A DNA stretch of 64,000 bases from Streptomyces pyxinae (lineage in GTDB: Bacteria; Actinomycetota; Actinomycetes; Streptomycetales; Streptomycetaceae): assembly GCF_024756275.1 (NCBI RefSeq), contig NZ_JANUGQ010000006.1:186001-250000 (forward strand). The letters run 5' to 3'. The notes below the pieces were generated by a model, which was given only the letters and a program-made list of their open reading frames with translations, had not been told where the DNA came from and made no database searches. Below are positions 44,232-53,468 of this stretch, piece by piece. Every line of letters begins with the position of its first letter. The stretch's first letter is position 1. Position numbers and translations under genes: made by a program.

Positions 44232-44894
44232 GTGTACCGGACGACGACCTCCCCCGCCCCCGAACCCGCCCACCCCGCCGGGCCCGGTGTTTCCGCCGAG
44301 GCCGGTGGCCCCGACCGGCCCGGTGTTTCCGACCGGCCCGGTGTTCCCGACCGGCCCGCGGACGGTGTGCCGCATGCTGAGGGGGTGAGCGATGAGGAGT
44401 TCCGGGCGGCCATGTCCCGGCTGGCGGCCGGTGTGGTGCTGGTCACCGCCCAGGAGCCGCCGCTGAGCGCGGACGGACCGCGGGGCGAGGACGTCGGGAT
44501 GACCGCGACCTCGTTCCTCTCGGTCTCGCTGGACCCGCCCCTGGTGATGGTGAGCCTCCGGGAGGGCTCGCGGATGGACGACCTGCTGGCCGAGCAGCCG
44601 CTCTGGGGGGTGTCGGTCCTCTCCGAGCACCAGCGGGCGATCGCCGGCCGGTTCGCCATGAAGGGGCGGATCAGCGACCGGCTGCTCTTCGCCGACCTGC
44701 CGTACCGGCGGGGCGAGATCTGCGGGGCGCCGCTGCTGGACGGGGCGCTGTCGGTACTGGAGTGCCGCACCGAACAGCGGGTGACGGCGGGCGACCACAC
44801 GCTGGTCGTCGGCCGGGTGCTGGCCGTCGGCTTCCCGGCCGCCGAACAGAGCCCGCTCGCCTACTTCCGGGGGAAGTACCGGCGGCTGGGCTGA
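44232..44894 (+). CDS. Flavin reductase family protein
   Basis: 220 residues. The core from about 52 is a FMN-binding split-barrel: FRAAMSRLAAGVVLVTA, MTATSFLSVSLDPPLVMVSL (flavin contact), VSVLSEHQRAIAGRFAMKGR, and the end YFRGKYRRLG. Such enzymes use NAD(P)H to reduce free flavin for a monooxygenase. No partner oxygenase is adjacent. The first 50 residues are a Pro/Gly-rich leader with DRPGVSDRPGVPDRP repeats. GTG start at 44232; translation could also begin nearer the core at GTG 44385. Confidence 0.85.
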   Translation: MYRTTTSPAPEPAHPAGPGVSAEAGGPDRPGVSDRPGVPDRPADGVPHAEGVSDEEFRAAMSRLAAGVVLVTAQEPPLSADGPRGEDVGMTATSFLSVSLDPPLVMVSLREGSRMDDLLAEQPLWGVSVLSEHQRAIAGRFAMKGRISDRLLFADLPYRRGEICGAPLLDGALSVLECRTEQRVTAGDHTLVVGRVLAVGFPAAEQSPLAYFRGKYRRLG

Positions 44895-45241
44895 GGCCGG
44901 TGCCGGCAGCGGGGGGCCGGTGCCGGCAGCGGGGGGCCGGTGCCAGTAGCGGGGGGCCGGCCCTCGCCGGACCGGTCTCCCCGGGCTCGGACCGGTCCCC
45001 GGGCCGGTCTCCCCGGGCCGGTCTCTCCTCGCCGGGCCGGGCCCGTAAGTGGGCCGGAGGCGGGCCGCGCACCCGGAGATGGGCCAGACCCGGAGGAGGG
45101 CCGCACCCGGAGATGGGGCGGACCCGGAGATGGGCCGCACCCGGAGGCGGGGCGGCGGCCTTCCGGGCCGGAGCGGGCCGTCCCGGGGGCCCGCCCGGGG
45201 CCCGGCCCCCGGGACCCGGCCCCCAGGGCGCGGCCCAGGGC
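44895..45241. other. Low-complexity spacer
   Basis: 347 bp. Begins with three 20-bp copies of GGTGCCGGCAGCGGGGGGCC (44898-44960, the last with changes) and continues with ACCCGGAGATGGGCC-type repeats. No gene. Confidence 0.65.
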
Positions 45242-45670
45242 TCAGCCCCAGTCGCGGCCCGAGCGGCCGCGCTTGGTATCGGCCCGCTGCTTCTTCTCGC
45301 GCAGCCGCCGCTCATTGATGCCGCGCGGGATCCTGGTGGCCTTGCGGGGCCTCGGCGGCGGAGCGGTCGCCTCGGCCAGCAGCGCGGTCAGCCGTACCGC
45401 CGCCGCCTCGCGGTTGCGCCACTGGGAGCGGTGCTCCGACGCCCGTACGGTGAGCACCCCGTCGGTCAGCCGGCCCGCGAGCCGCTCCAGCGCCCGGTCC
45501 CGCCAGACCGGGGGCAGCGCCCGGGTGCGGGCCAGGTCGAAGCGGAGCTCCACCTGGGAGTCGCTGGTGTTGACATGCTGCCCGCCCGGCCCGGAGGAGC
45601 GTGAGAAGCGCCAGCTGAGCTCGGCTTCCGGGAGGCAGACCGAACCGCGGATGACATGGGGACCGGACAT
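45242..45670 (-). CDS. arfB: ArfB-like peptidyl-tRNA hydrolase (GGQ release-factor domain)
   Basis: 142-residue RF-1 catalytic-domain protein. SRSSGPGGQHVNTSDSQVEL holds the GGQ loop that enters the peptidyl-transferase centre. The basic C-terminal tail (RKATRIPRGINERRLREKKQ) matches the part of ArfB that lies in the empty mRNA channel. It releases nascent chains from ribosomes stalled without a stop codon. ATG 45670 and ATG 45679 are both in frame; homologous sequence starts at the former. Confidence 0.92.
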   Translation of the reverse strand: MSGPHVIRGSVCLPEAELSWRFSRSSGPGGQHVNTSDSQVELRFDLARTRALPPVWRDRALERLAGRLTDGVLTVRASEHRSQWRNREAAAVRLTALLAEATAPPPRPRKATRIPRGINERRLREKKQRADTKRGRSGRDWG

Positions 45671-45878
45671 GCCCTCCATGGTCCCCGCACCACCGTGTCC
45701 ACGTCACCCCGATTACCCGGGCGGACCCGGGCGCACCCGGTGACCCGGGGTCCGGCGGCTCCGGACCCGGCCCTGGCGCGCGAGTCCGGTGGGGCTGGAA
45801 CCAGGGGGCGGGCCGCCGCGTTATGGGGGGTGACGCCGGCCCCCGGCGGCACCGAGCACACGAGGAAAGGGACTTCCC

Positions 45879-46454
45879 ATGGCTGTAAGCCTGTCCAAGG
45901 GCGGCAACGTCTCGCTCACCAAGGAGGCGCCCGGCCTGACCGCCGTCACCGTGGGCCTCGGCTGGGACGTCCGCACCACCACCGGTACCGACTTCGACCT
46001 CGACGCCTCCGCGATCGGCGTGGACGCGGCCGGCCGGGTCGTCTCCGACGGTCACTTCGTCTTCTTCAACAACAAGTCGACCCCGGACCAGACCATCGTC
46101 CACACCGGTGACAACCGGACCGGCGAGGGTGGCGGTGACGACGAGCAGATCAACGTCAACCTGGCGGGCCTCCCGGCCAATGTCGACAAGATCGTGTTCC
46201 CGGTCTCCATCTACGACGCGGTCACCCGCTCGCAGAACTTCGGCCAGGTCCGCAACGCGTACATCCGCATCGTCAACCAGGCGGGCGGTGCCGAGATCGC
46301 CCGCTACGACCTGAGCGAGGACGCCGCCACCGAGACCGCCATGGTCTTCGGCGAGCTGTACCGCAACGGCGCCGACTGGAAGTTCCGCGCGGTCGGCCAG
46401 GGTTACGCCTCCGGCCTGGAGGGCATCGCCCGCGACTTCGGCGTCAACATCTGA
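45879..46454 (+). CDS. TerD family protein
   Basis: 191 residues, full length. Starts [19 protein letters not shown], with [20 protein letters not shown] and the calcium-binding stretch [15 protein letters not shown], and ends IARDFGVNI. TerD proteins are cytosolic Ca-binding beta-sandwiches linked to tellurite and general stress resistance; in Streptomyces they affect differentiation. AGGAAAGGG precedes the ATG. Stands alone here without other ter genes. Confidence 0.95.
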   Translation: MAVSLSKGGNVSLTKEAPGLTAVTVGLGWDVRTTTGTDFDLDASAIGVDAAGRVVSDGHFVFFNNKSTPDQTIVHTGDNRTGEGGGDDEQINVNLAGLPANVDKIVFPVSIYDAVTRSQNFGQVRNAYIRIVNQAGGAEIARYDLSEDAATETAMVFGELYRNGADWKFRAVGQGYASGLEGIARDFGVNI

Positions 46455-46613
46455 GACACCTGACGGCGGGTACGGCCGGGCCCGGTGCACGGTGTCCGGC
46501 CCGCCGAGGCCGGTACACGGTGTCCGGTACGGCCCCGGCGGCGCTCCCCGCCCCGGGGCCGTACCGCTCCGTACCGTGTCCGGCCCCTTGAGCCGTACCG
46601 GGCGCCCGCCCGG

Positions 46614-47453
46614 TCAGCTCCCGTCGGCGCCGTCCGGCTCCTCCGGGCGCTCGTCGCCGTACAGCCAGACCTCCCACACCGCGCTCAGGTCCTTACCGGT
46701 GGTCCTCTCGGCGTACCGGGTGAAGTCCTCGGTCGAGGCGTTGCCGCCCCGGTGGTCGGCCGGCCAGCCCTTGAGCAGCCGGAAGAACGCCTCGTCGCCC
46801 ACGGCCTCGCGGACCTGGTGCAGCACCATGGCGCCGCGCCGGTAGACGGGCGTCTCCGAGAGCACCTCGGGCCCGGGCGGCTCGGCGGGCGGGAACTCCC
46901 AGGCCGCGTCGTCCTCGAACGCCTCCTGGAAGCTCTCCCCGGCCGGCTTGTCCCCGAAGTCCTCGTCGTACAGCCACTCGGCGTAGGTGGCGAAGCCCTC
47001 GTTGAGCCACATGTCCCGCCAGGACTTCGGGGAGACCGAGTCTCCGTACCACTGGTGGGCCAGCTCATGGACGAGGGTCGCGGTGTCGAAGGTGCCCACC
47101 GGGAAGAACGGCCTGGTCTGGGTCTCCAGGGCGTAGCCGGTGTCCACCGCCGGGTCCACGATCGCCCCGGTGGAGGAGAACGGGTACGGGCCGAAGTTCT
47201 CCTCCTCCCAGGCCGTCAGCTCCGGGATGCGGGCCAGCAGCGGCGCCGTCTGCCGGGTCGCGGCACCCTCCCGGACGGCGGTCCTCACCGGCAGCCCGGC
47301 GGGGGAGGGGCTGTCGGGGGCCGGGGGGCCGGGGGCCGGGATCATCGGGGCCGGGGGGCCGGGGCGGGACGCGATACGGAACCGGGGCCGGGTGGCCGCG
47401 TGCCGGAGGCGGTACGCGACCGGGGCCGGGGGCCGGGGAGCCGGACGCGACAC
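46614..47453 (-). pseudogene. M1-family metallopeptidase lacking its N-terminal domain
   Basis: Up to 279 residues; the recognisable part starts near [20 protein letters not shown] (about 47285). The catalytic core is intact: [17 protein letters not shown] (GAMEN-like), [10 protein letters not shown] (HExxH zinc site), [13 protein letters not shown] (third zinc ligand Glu) and [14 protein letters not shown]1 peptidases of this type are usually about 450-500 residues with a beta-saddle domain first. Here that domain is absent and the upstream DNA (47300-47605) is low-complexity repeats. Either repeats replaced the 5' half or a deletion removed it. Activity is doubtful. Confidence 0.75.
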
Positions 47454-47605
47454 GGAACCGGGCCGGGGAGCCGGAGGTACGCGACCGGGCCGGGGGCCAA
47501 ACGCGGTACGCGACCGGGGCCGGAGGCGGACCAGGGGCCCGGGGCCGAGCGACCCCCCGGCCCCCGGGCCTCACCTCCACCCCCACCCCCACCCCCGCCC
47601 CCGGC

Positions 47606-47980
47606 TCAGTTCCGCTGGCCGGCGAAGACGGTGACCAGTCCGACCACCACCAGCAGCGACCCGGCCCAGGTCCAGACCGAGGTCCGCTCGTCCAGCAGGA
47701 TCGAGCCGGCCAGCACGATCAGCAGATAGCCGAGCGCGTTGAACGGATAGGCGATCGAGAGCGGCACCCGGGCCAGGGTGGTCATCCAGGCGAGCGCCGA
47801 GACCGCGAAGACGGCGAGCCCGACCACCACCCAGGGGGTGGTCGCCGCGCGGGCGGCGAGCGAGCCGCCGCCCCGCTCCACGGCCGCGGCGGCCGTGCGC
47901 ATGCCGTGCTTCAGCATGATCTGGCCGCCCGCCGACGAGAAGACCGCGAAGAGCAGCAGCAACAGGCTGGACAGGGTCAT
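47606..47980 (-). CDS. Small EamA/SMR-type membrane protein (ArnE/F-like)
   Basis: 124 residues, four predicted helices: SLLLLLFAVFSSAGGQIMLK, PWVVVGLAVFAVSALAWMTT, PLSIAYPFNALGYLLIVLAG and WTWAGSLLVVVGLVTVFAG. This is the half-size DMT fold shared by SMR pumps and the ArnE/ArnF lipid-sugar flippases; SIAYP is a family hallmark. ATG 47980 with GGAGG 6 bases upstream. It lies downstream of the GT2-methyltransferase gene on the same strand, so a role in flipping a polyprenyl-linked sugar is reasonable, though not shown. Confidence 0.8.
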   Translation of the reverse strand: MTLSSLLLLLFAVFSSAGGQIMLKHGMRTAAAAVERGGGSLAARAATTPWVVVGLAVFAVSALAWMTTLARVPLSIAYPFNALGYLLIVLAGSILLDERTSVWTWAGSLLVVVGLVTVFAGQRN

Positions 47981-48113
47981 GCGCGGCCTCCGCCGGCTCG
48001 TCGGGGCGTCGTCCTCCGCGCCGCCGGCCGCCCCGGACCCGGGCCCCCCGGATCCAGGCCCGGCCCCCGGCTCCGGCGCACCCCCGGGCACGGACGCGCA
48101 CCCGGACGCGGGC

Positions 48114-49664
48114 TCAGACCCCGGCCCGGGTGGCCGGGCGGGTGGCGGGACGGTCCTCGGGGACGTACTGACGGTTGAGGATCTCCTGGACATCGATGTG
48201 CTCCCCAGCGATGATCGTGCGCGCCGCGTGCGGGGTGAGCAGGGCGACGTACTGGTAGCCGAAGACGGTCGGCCGGACCCGGGTCAGCAGCCGGGACAGG
48301 GCGCCCAGCACCCGGGCCGCGGGCCCGCCGCCCAGCACCGACCAGAAGGGCGCCCCGGTGGCGCTCAGGGACAGCAGGTCGTACCCGGCGGCCCGGACGG
48401 TGCGGCGCAGGCTGGCGCGGCTGAAGAAGCGCAGATGGGTCTCGTCCAGGATGCCGCGCCGGTCGTAGTCGAAGGCCCCGAGCGCCACCCGCAGCCGGGA
48501 GTACCAGTGCCCGAAGTTCGGTACCGAGAGCAGGATCCGGCCGTCCGGCCGCAGGACGCCCCGGAGCTGGGCGAGGAGCCGCTCGGGCCGGGCCAGGTGC
48601 TCGATGACGTCCCCGGCGACCACATGGTCGTACCGCTCACCCGCCAGCACCGCCTCCGGCAGCCCCTGTTCGAGGTCGGCGCGGTGGAACTCGGAGCACC
48701 GCTCCCGTACCCCGTCGATCTCCACCACGTCCACGCCGGTGACCCGGTGGCCCAGCGCCTCCAGCCGCTCGGCGAAGAGGCCGCCCGAGCAGCCGATGTC
48801 CAGCACCCGGCCGGGCGGCAGCCCGCGCATCCGCTCCAGGATGACCGCGTGCGAGGAGCTGTCGCCCTCCTTGAAGGCGTACGCCGCCGGCTTGGGGATC
48901 CAGCCGCAGGTGCCGAACCCCTTCTTCGCGAGCCGGTACTCCAGCACGTCCTTCACCACGTCCTTGGCGTACCGCAGCCCGTTGACGTAGCAGATCTCGT
49001 CGCCGTAGTAGGTGGGCACGGGGATCTCCCGGATCCGCATCCCGGCGTTCACCAGCTGCACGATGATCTGGGTGTCGAAGTCGAAGGCGTCGGTGTTCCG
49101 TTCGATCGGCAGCCGGCGCAGCGCGTCCACCCGGTAGGCCCGGTAGCCGGAGTGGAACTCGCTGAGCTCCGAGCCGAGCAGCCGGTTCTCCAGGGCGGTC
49201 AGCACCCGGTTGCCCAGCCACTTGTAGACCGGCATCCCGCCGCGCAGGGCGTCCCGGGGCCGGAGCATCCGGGAGCCGAAGACCGCCTCGCACTCCCCGC
49301 GCACCAGCGGTTCGACCATCTCGGGGAGCAGCTCGGGGGCGTACTGCCCGTCGCCGTGCAGCAGGACCACGATGTCCAGGCCCCGTTCGGCGGCGAGCGC
49401 GTAGCCGGCCTTCTGGTTGCCGCCGTAGCCGAGGTTCTTGGTGTGCCGCATCACCACGGTGGGCGGCATGCCCTCCAGCTGCGACCAGCGGCAGCCGGCG
49501 GTGAAGGTCGCGTCATGGCTGGCGTCGTCGAGGATGAGGATCTCCGCGATCCGGGAGCGGAAGCCGGCCGGGATGCGGTCGAGCGTCTTCTCCAGGGTGG
49601 TCTCCGCGTTGTACGCCACGACCAGGATGCCGATCCTGGGCTGCGGGCTCTGGGCCGGTGGCAC
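48114..49664 (-). CDS. Bifunctional GT2 glycosyltransferase/SAM methyltransferase
   Basis: 516 residues. Residues 1-240 are a GT2 domain of the polyprenyl-phosphate sugar transferase kind: IGILVVAYNAETTLEKTLDR, ILILDDASHDATF, VVLLHGDGQYAPELLPEMVE (DXD-like) and EFHSGYRAYRVDALRRLPIE. From about 275, RVLDIGCSGGLFAERLEALG starts a class I methyltransferase, with YDHVVAGDVIEHL and ILLSVPNFGHW. GTG 49664 has GGAG upstream. It could load a sugar on a lipid carrier and methylate the glycan. Adjacent to a GT87 protein and the rhamnose genes. Confidence 0.88.
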   Translation of the reverse strand: MPPAQSPQPRIGILVVAYNAETTLEKTLDRIPAGFRSRIAEILILDDASHDATFTAGCRWSQLEGMPPTVVMRHTKNLGYGGNQKAGYALAAERGLDIVVLLHGDGQYAPELLPEMVEPLVRGECEAVFGSRMLRPRDALRGGMPVYKWLGNRVLTALENRLLGSELSEFHSGYRAYRVDALRRLPIERNTDAFDFDTQIIVQLVNAGMRIREIPVPTYYGDEICYVNGLRYAKDVVKDVLEYRLAKKGFGTCGWIPKPAAYAFKEGDSSSHAVILERMRGLPPGRVLDIGCSGGLFAERLEALGHRVTGVDVVEIDGVRERCSEFHRADLEQGLPEAVLAGERYDHVVAGDVIEHLARPERLLAQLRGVLRPDGRILLSVPNFGHWYSRLRVALGAFDYDRRGILDETHLRFFSRASLRRTVRAAGYDLLSLSATGAPFWSVLGGGPAARVLGALSRLLTRVRPTVFGYQYVALLTPHAARTIIAGEHIDVQEILNRQYVPEDRPATRPATRAGV

Positions 49665-49822
49665 GGGCTCTCCTCTGCGTAGGGGATCGGTCGGTGCGGA
49701 CGAGGCAGGGGCTGGGCACGGACGAGGTACGGACCGGGTACGGACGAGGGGTCCGGGGCGGAACCGGAACCGGGGTCCGGCGGCCGGGCCCGGTCGGCCT
49801 CCGGGCCCGGTCGGCCCCGGGC

Positions 49823-51064
49823 TCAGTTGGCCGTCGGGGTGGTCGGCCGGCTCCCGGTGCGGGGTCCCGCGATGACCGGGAGCGCCCGGGCCTCCCGCCG
49901 GGCGGCGGTGAGCACCCGGCGGACACCGGTGGCCACGCAGACGGCGAGCACCAGCCAGCCGAGCGCCCCGAAGGCCATCTCGGTGAGCGTCCAGTGCACC
50001 GGCCGCTGGCCCGTGTAGACGGAGGCGGTGACCCCGCCGACGACCACGCCGTACGCCAGCCCCTGCCAGAGGCCGATCACGAACAGCCCGGCGGCCGGCC
50101 AGGCGAGGTACTGCACCCCGGAGGCGGTGCTGAGGAGCAGCAGCAGCCCGAGCACCACCGCGACCGCGACCGGCAGCTCGGCCGGGCGCCGCCGGACCAG
50201 CCAGACGCCGGTGGCCATGACGGCGGCGACGATCAGCCAGTGGCCGGGTCCGCGCAGCAGCTGTACGTACTCCTCCGGCACCCCGGCCCAGCGGGCGAAG
50301 CGGACCACGCCCCAGAAGCTGAAGTCGCCGCCCGCGTACTCCAGCACCTTGGCCTTGAGCGGCCCCGGCACGGCGGCGATCACCGGCCCCCAGACGGCCA
50401 GGAAGAGCAGCCCGGCGGCGGCGGTGAACCGGGTGAACACCGGACGGCCCGCCCGCCAGGCGGCGGCGAAGAACAGCGGTACGGCGACGACCGGGATCAG
50501 TTTCACGCTGACGCAGAGCGCGGCCGCCGCCCCCGCCGCGAGCGGCCGTCCCCGGTCGGCCAGCAGATGGGCGGCGGCGAAGGCGAACATCACCGCGACC
50601 GAGTCCGTATTGCCGTGGTAGCCGGAGGTGGCCACCAGCACCGGGCAGAGGGCCGCGCCCAGCGCGCAGCTCACGGCGGTGCGCAGGGCCGCCCGCCGGC
50701 GGACGATCTCGAAGACCAGCAGGACGGTGACGAAGTCGGCGAGACAGGCGGGGAAGCGGATGAGCGAGGTCCACGGCACGCCGTTCACCGCGAGTTCGTG
50801 CAGGACCAGCAGCATCCAGCTCGCCAGCGGCGGGTGGTTGTAGACCGGCAGCCAGGTCAGCGGCTCGGCGTAGACGTGGACCGGGTCGGTCCGGGCGATC
50901 GCCCGCGCGAAGCCCCAGAAGAAGCGCACATCGGCGGGGCCCCGGGTCGCCGCCGCGAGCGCCATCTTGGCGGCGAACGCGAGCGCCGCGACGACGAGTA
51001 CGACAATCCTTGCTTTCCGTACATCCCACGATAGAAAGGGCAGGGACGACATTCGGGCGTTCAT
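49823..51064 (-). CDS. Polytopic GT87/DUF2029-type glycosyltransferase
   Basis: 413 residues, about ten membrane helices. Near the N-terminus the extracytoplasmic catalytic region has GPADVRFFWGFARAIARTD and LPVYNHPPLASW; later VSVKLIPVVAVPLF and GVQYLAWPAAGLFVIGL. These fit the GT-C fold family of actinobacterial polyprenyl-phosphate-dependent mannosyl- and arabinosyl-like transferases. Start ATG 51064. Divergent from rmlA across 320 bp. Confidence 0.82.
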   Translation of the reverse strand: MNARMSSLPFLSWDVRKARIVVLVVAALAFAAKMALAAATRGPADVRFFWGFARAIARTDPVHVYAEPLTWLPVYNHPPLASWMLLVLHELAVNGVPWTSLIRFPACLADFVTVLLVFEIVRRRAALRTAVSCALGAALCPVLVATSGYHGNTDSVAVMFAFAAAHLLADRGRPLAAGAAAALCVSVKLIPVVAVPLFFAAAWRAGRPVFTRFTAAAGLLFLAVWGPVIAAVPGPLKAKVLEYAGGDFSFWGVVRFARWAGVPEEYVQLLRGPGHWLIVAAVMATGVWLVRRRPAELPVAVAVVLGLLLLLSTASGVQYLAWPAAGLFVIGLWQGLAYGVVVGGVTASVYTGQRPVHWTLTEMAFGALGWLVLAVCVATGVRRVLTAARREARALPVIAGPRTGSRPTTPTAN

Positions 51065-51384
51065 GGTCGGGGAACGTAGCAACACTCACCGGGACAAACG
51101 AAGCACCGATAAACACATTAAAGGGGCTATGAAGGTCGTTTCAGGCTGGTTATCAGCACAGAAGTGATAAGCGAAATCACCCATATGGCTGCGCCGAAAC
51201 GCTTCTGCGTCGCACGCCCCGCCGGACCCACCGGGCCTCACCGAACCCCACCCGGCCCGATCAGGTCCGCCAGGTCCTCACCAGTCTTCAGCGCCGGGCC
51301 TCAGCACCGGACTTCCGAACGACTTCCGAACGACTTCCGAACGAGGCCTCCGAACGAGACTTCCGAGATCCGAGAGCAGAGCCA
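51065..51384. other. Divergent intergenic region with 11-bp repeats
   Basis: The half next to the GT87 gene is unusually A/T-rich (51110-51190) and probably holds promoters for both directions. At 51305-51365 there are repeats of CTTCCGAACGA, three exact in tandem then degenerate, just upstream of rmlA. Confidence 0.6.
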
Positions 51385-52452
51385 GTGAAAGCACTCGTCC
51401 TCTCCGGCGGCGCCGGAACCCGGCTGCGCCCCATCACCCACACCTCGGCCAAGCAACTCGTCCCGGTCGCCAACAAACCGGTGCTCTTCTACGGACTGGA
51501 GTCCATCGCCGCCGCCGGGATCCGCGAGGTCGGCATCATCGTGGGCGACACGGCGGCCGAGATCCGGGGCGCGGTGGGCGACGGCGCCCGGTTCGGCCTG
51601 GCGGTCACCTACCTTCCGCAGCCCGCCCCGCTGGGACTGGCCCACGCGGTGCTGATCGCCCGGGAGTTCCTCGGGGACGACGACTTCGTCATGTATCTGG
51701 GTGACAACTTCGTCGTCGGCGGCATCACCGAACTGGTCGACGGCTTCCGGGCCGAGCGGCCCGCAGCCCGCATCCTGCTCACCAAGGTGCCCGACCCGAG
51801 CGCCTTCGGGGTGGCCGAACTGGACCCGGAGGGCCGGGTCGCCCGGCTGGAGGAGAAACCCGCGTGCCCGCGCAGCGACCTGGCGCTGGTCGGGGTGTAC
51901 CTCTTCACCCCGGCCGTGCACGAGGCGGTGCGCGCCATCAGGCCGTCCGCGCGCGGCGAGCTGGAGATCACCGACGCCCTCCAGTGGCTGATCGACCAGC
52001 GGCGCACGGTCGCCTCCACCATCGTCTCCGGCTACTGGAAGGACACCGGCAATGTCGCGGACATGCTGGAGGTGAACCGCTCGGTGCTGGAGCTGCTCAC
52101 CCCCGGCAACGAGGGCACGGTCGACCGGGACACCGAGATCATCGGCCGGGTGCGCATCGGCCCGGGTGCCGTGGTGCGCGGCTCCCGGCTGGTGGGGCCG
52201 GTGATCATCGGCGCGGACACGGTGGTGGAGAACTCGTACATCGGCCCCTCCACCTCGATCGCGGAGAACTGCCGGATCACCGGCAGTGAGATCGAGTACT
52301 CCATCGTGCTCAGCGGCTCCTCACTGCTCGGCGTGGGGCGCGTGGAGGCGTCGCTCATCGGCCGTAGCGTCGAGATCACCCCCGCCCCGCCCATTCCGGC
52401 CGCCCACCGACTGGTGCTCGGTGATCACAGCAAGGTGCAGATCTCCTCATGA
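51385..52452 (+). CDS. rmlA: Glucose-1-phosphate thymidylyltransferase (long form)
   Basis: 355 residues. Makes dTDP-glucose, the first dTDP-rhamnose step. Nucleotide loop KALVLSGGAGTRLRPITHTS and KQLVPVANKP, metal site MYLGDNFVVGG, sugar-binding KVPDPSAFGVAEL and EEKP. The last 110 residues form a left-handed beta-helix (VRIGPGAVVRGSRLVGPVII), as in the long RmlA/StrD group of actinomycetes. GTG 51385. rmlB follows with an ATGA overlap. Confidence 0.95.
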   Translation: MKALVLSGGAGTRLRPITHTSAKQLVPVANKPVLFYGLESIAAAGIREVGIIVGDTAAEIRGAVGDGARFGLAVTYLPQPAPLGLAHAVLIAREFLGDDDFVMYLGDNFVVGGITELVDGFRAERPAARILLTKVPDPSAFGVAELDPEGRVARLEEKPACPRSDLALVGVYLFTPAVHEAVRAIRPSARGELEITDALQWLIDQRRTVASTIVSGYWKDTGNVADMLEVNRSVLELLTPGNEGTVDRDTEIIGRVRIGPGAVVRGSRLVGPVIIGADTVVENSYIGPSTSIAENCRITGSEIEYSIVLSGSSLLGVGRVEASLIGRSVEITPAPPIPAAHRLVLGDHSKVQISS

Positions 52453-53468
52453 CCGCCCCCCTGACCATCCCTCCGGCCGCTCCGGTCACGCGCGTCCTGG
52501 TCACGGGCGGTGCCGGGTTCATCGGCTCGCACTACGTCCGTACGCTGCTGAACCCCCGGCTCGGTACGGACGGCGTCCGGATCACCGTGCTGGACGCCCT
52601 CACCTACGCGGGCAACCCGGCCAATCTGGACCCGGTCCGCGACCACCCCGGATTCGCCTTCGTGCACGGCGACATCCGCGACGCGCCCCTGGTCGACAAG
52701 CTGGCGGCCGAGCACGACCAGATCGTCCACTTCGCCGCCGAGTCGCACGTGGACCGCTCCCTCGGTGACGCCGGGCCCTTCGTCCGCACCAATGTGCTCG
52801 GCACCCAGACGCTGCTCGACGCGGCCCTGCGCAACGGCGCCGAGGTGTTCGTCCAGGTCTCCACCGACGAGGTGTACGGCTCCATCGACACCGGTTCCTG
52901 GACCGAGGAAGAGCCGCTGCGCCCCAACTCCCCCTACGCGGCGACCAAGGCGTCCGGCGATCTGCTCGCCCTGGCCTGCCACCGCACCCACGGCCTGGAC
53001 GTCCGGGTGACCCGCTGCTCCAACAACTACGGCCACCACCACTTCCCCGAGAAGGTGATCCCGCTCTTCATCACCCGGCTGCTCGACGGCGGCCGGGTGC
53101 CGCTCTACGGCGACGGCTCGCACGTCCGCGACTGGCTGCACATCGACGACCATGTGCGCGGCATCGAGCTGGTCCGCACCCGGGGCCGGGCGGGCCGGGT
53201 CTACAACCTGGGCGGCGGCACCGAGTTGTCCAACCGGGAGCTGACCGGGTGCCTGCTCGCGGCCTGCGGGGCCGACTGGTCGAGCGTGGACCGGGTGCCC
53301 GACCGCAAGGGCCACGACCGCCGTTACTCGGTCGACTGGACCAGGGCCCGCGAGGAGCTGGGCTACCGGCCCCGGCGGGACTTCGCGGCCGGACTGGCCG
53401 AGACCGTCGCCTGGTACCGGCACCACCGCGCCTGGTGGGAGCCGCTGCTCGGCCGGACGGCCCGGTGA
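52449..53468 (+). CDS. rmlB: dTDP-glucose 4,6-dehydratase
   Basis: 339 residues, extended SDR. NAD loop VLVTGGAGFIGSHYVR, catalytic VSTDEVYGSID with SPYAATKASGDLLAL (Tyr-x3-Lys), NNYGHHHFPEKVIPL and RDWLHIDDHVRGIEL. Converts dTDP-glucose to dTDP-4-keto-6-deoxyglucose. The start overlaps rmlA by 4 bases and the end overlaps rmlD by 4 bases (GTGA), a tight operon. Confidence 0.96.
   Translation: MTAPLTIPPAAPVTRVLVTGGAGFIGSHYVRTLLNPRLGTDGVRITVLDALTYAGNPANLDPVRDHPGFAFVHGDIRDAPLVDKLAAEHDQIVHFAAESHVDRSLGDAGPFVRTNVLGTQTLLDAALRNGAEVFVQVSTDEVYGSIDTGSWTEEEPLRPNSPYAATKASGDLLALACHRTHGLDVRVTRCSNNYGHHHFPEKVIPLFITRLLDGGRVPLYGDGSHVRDWLHIDDHVRGIELVRTRGRAGRVYNLGGGTELSNRELTGCLLAACGADWSSVDRVPDRKGHDRRYSVDWTRAREELGYRPRRDFAAGLAETVAWYRHHRAWWEPLLGRTAR

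Noticed and set aside
47065-47592. Gly/Pro-rich minus-strand open frame upstream of the M1 peptidase
   Set aside because: Simple repeat DNA, out of frame with the peptidase and without any domain.
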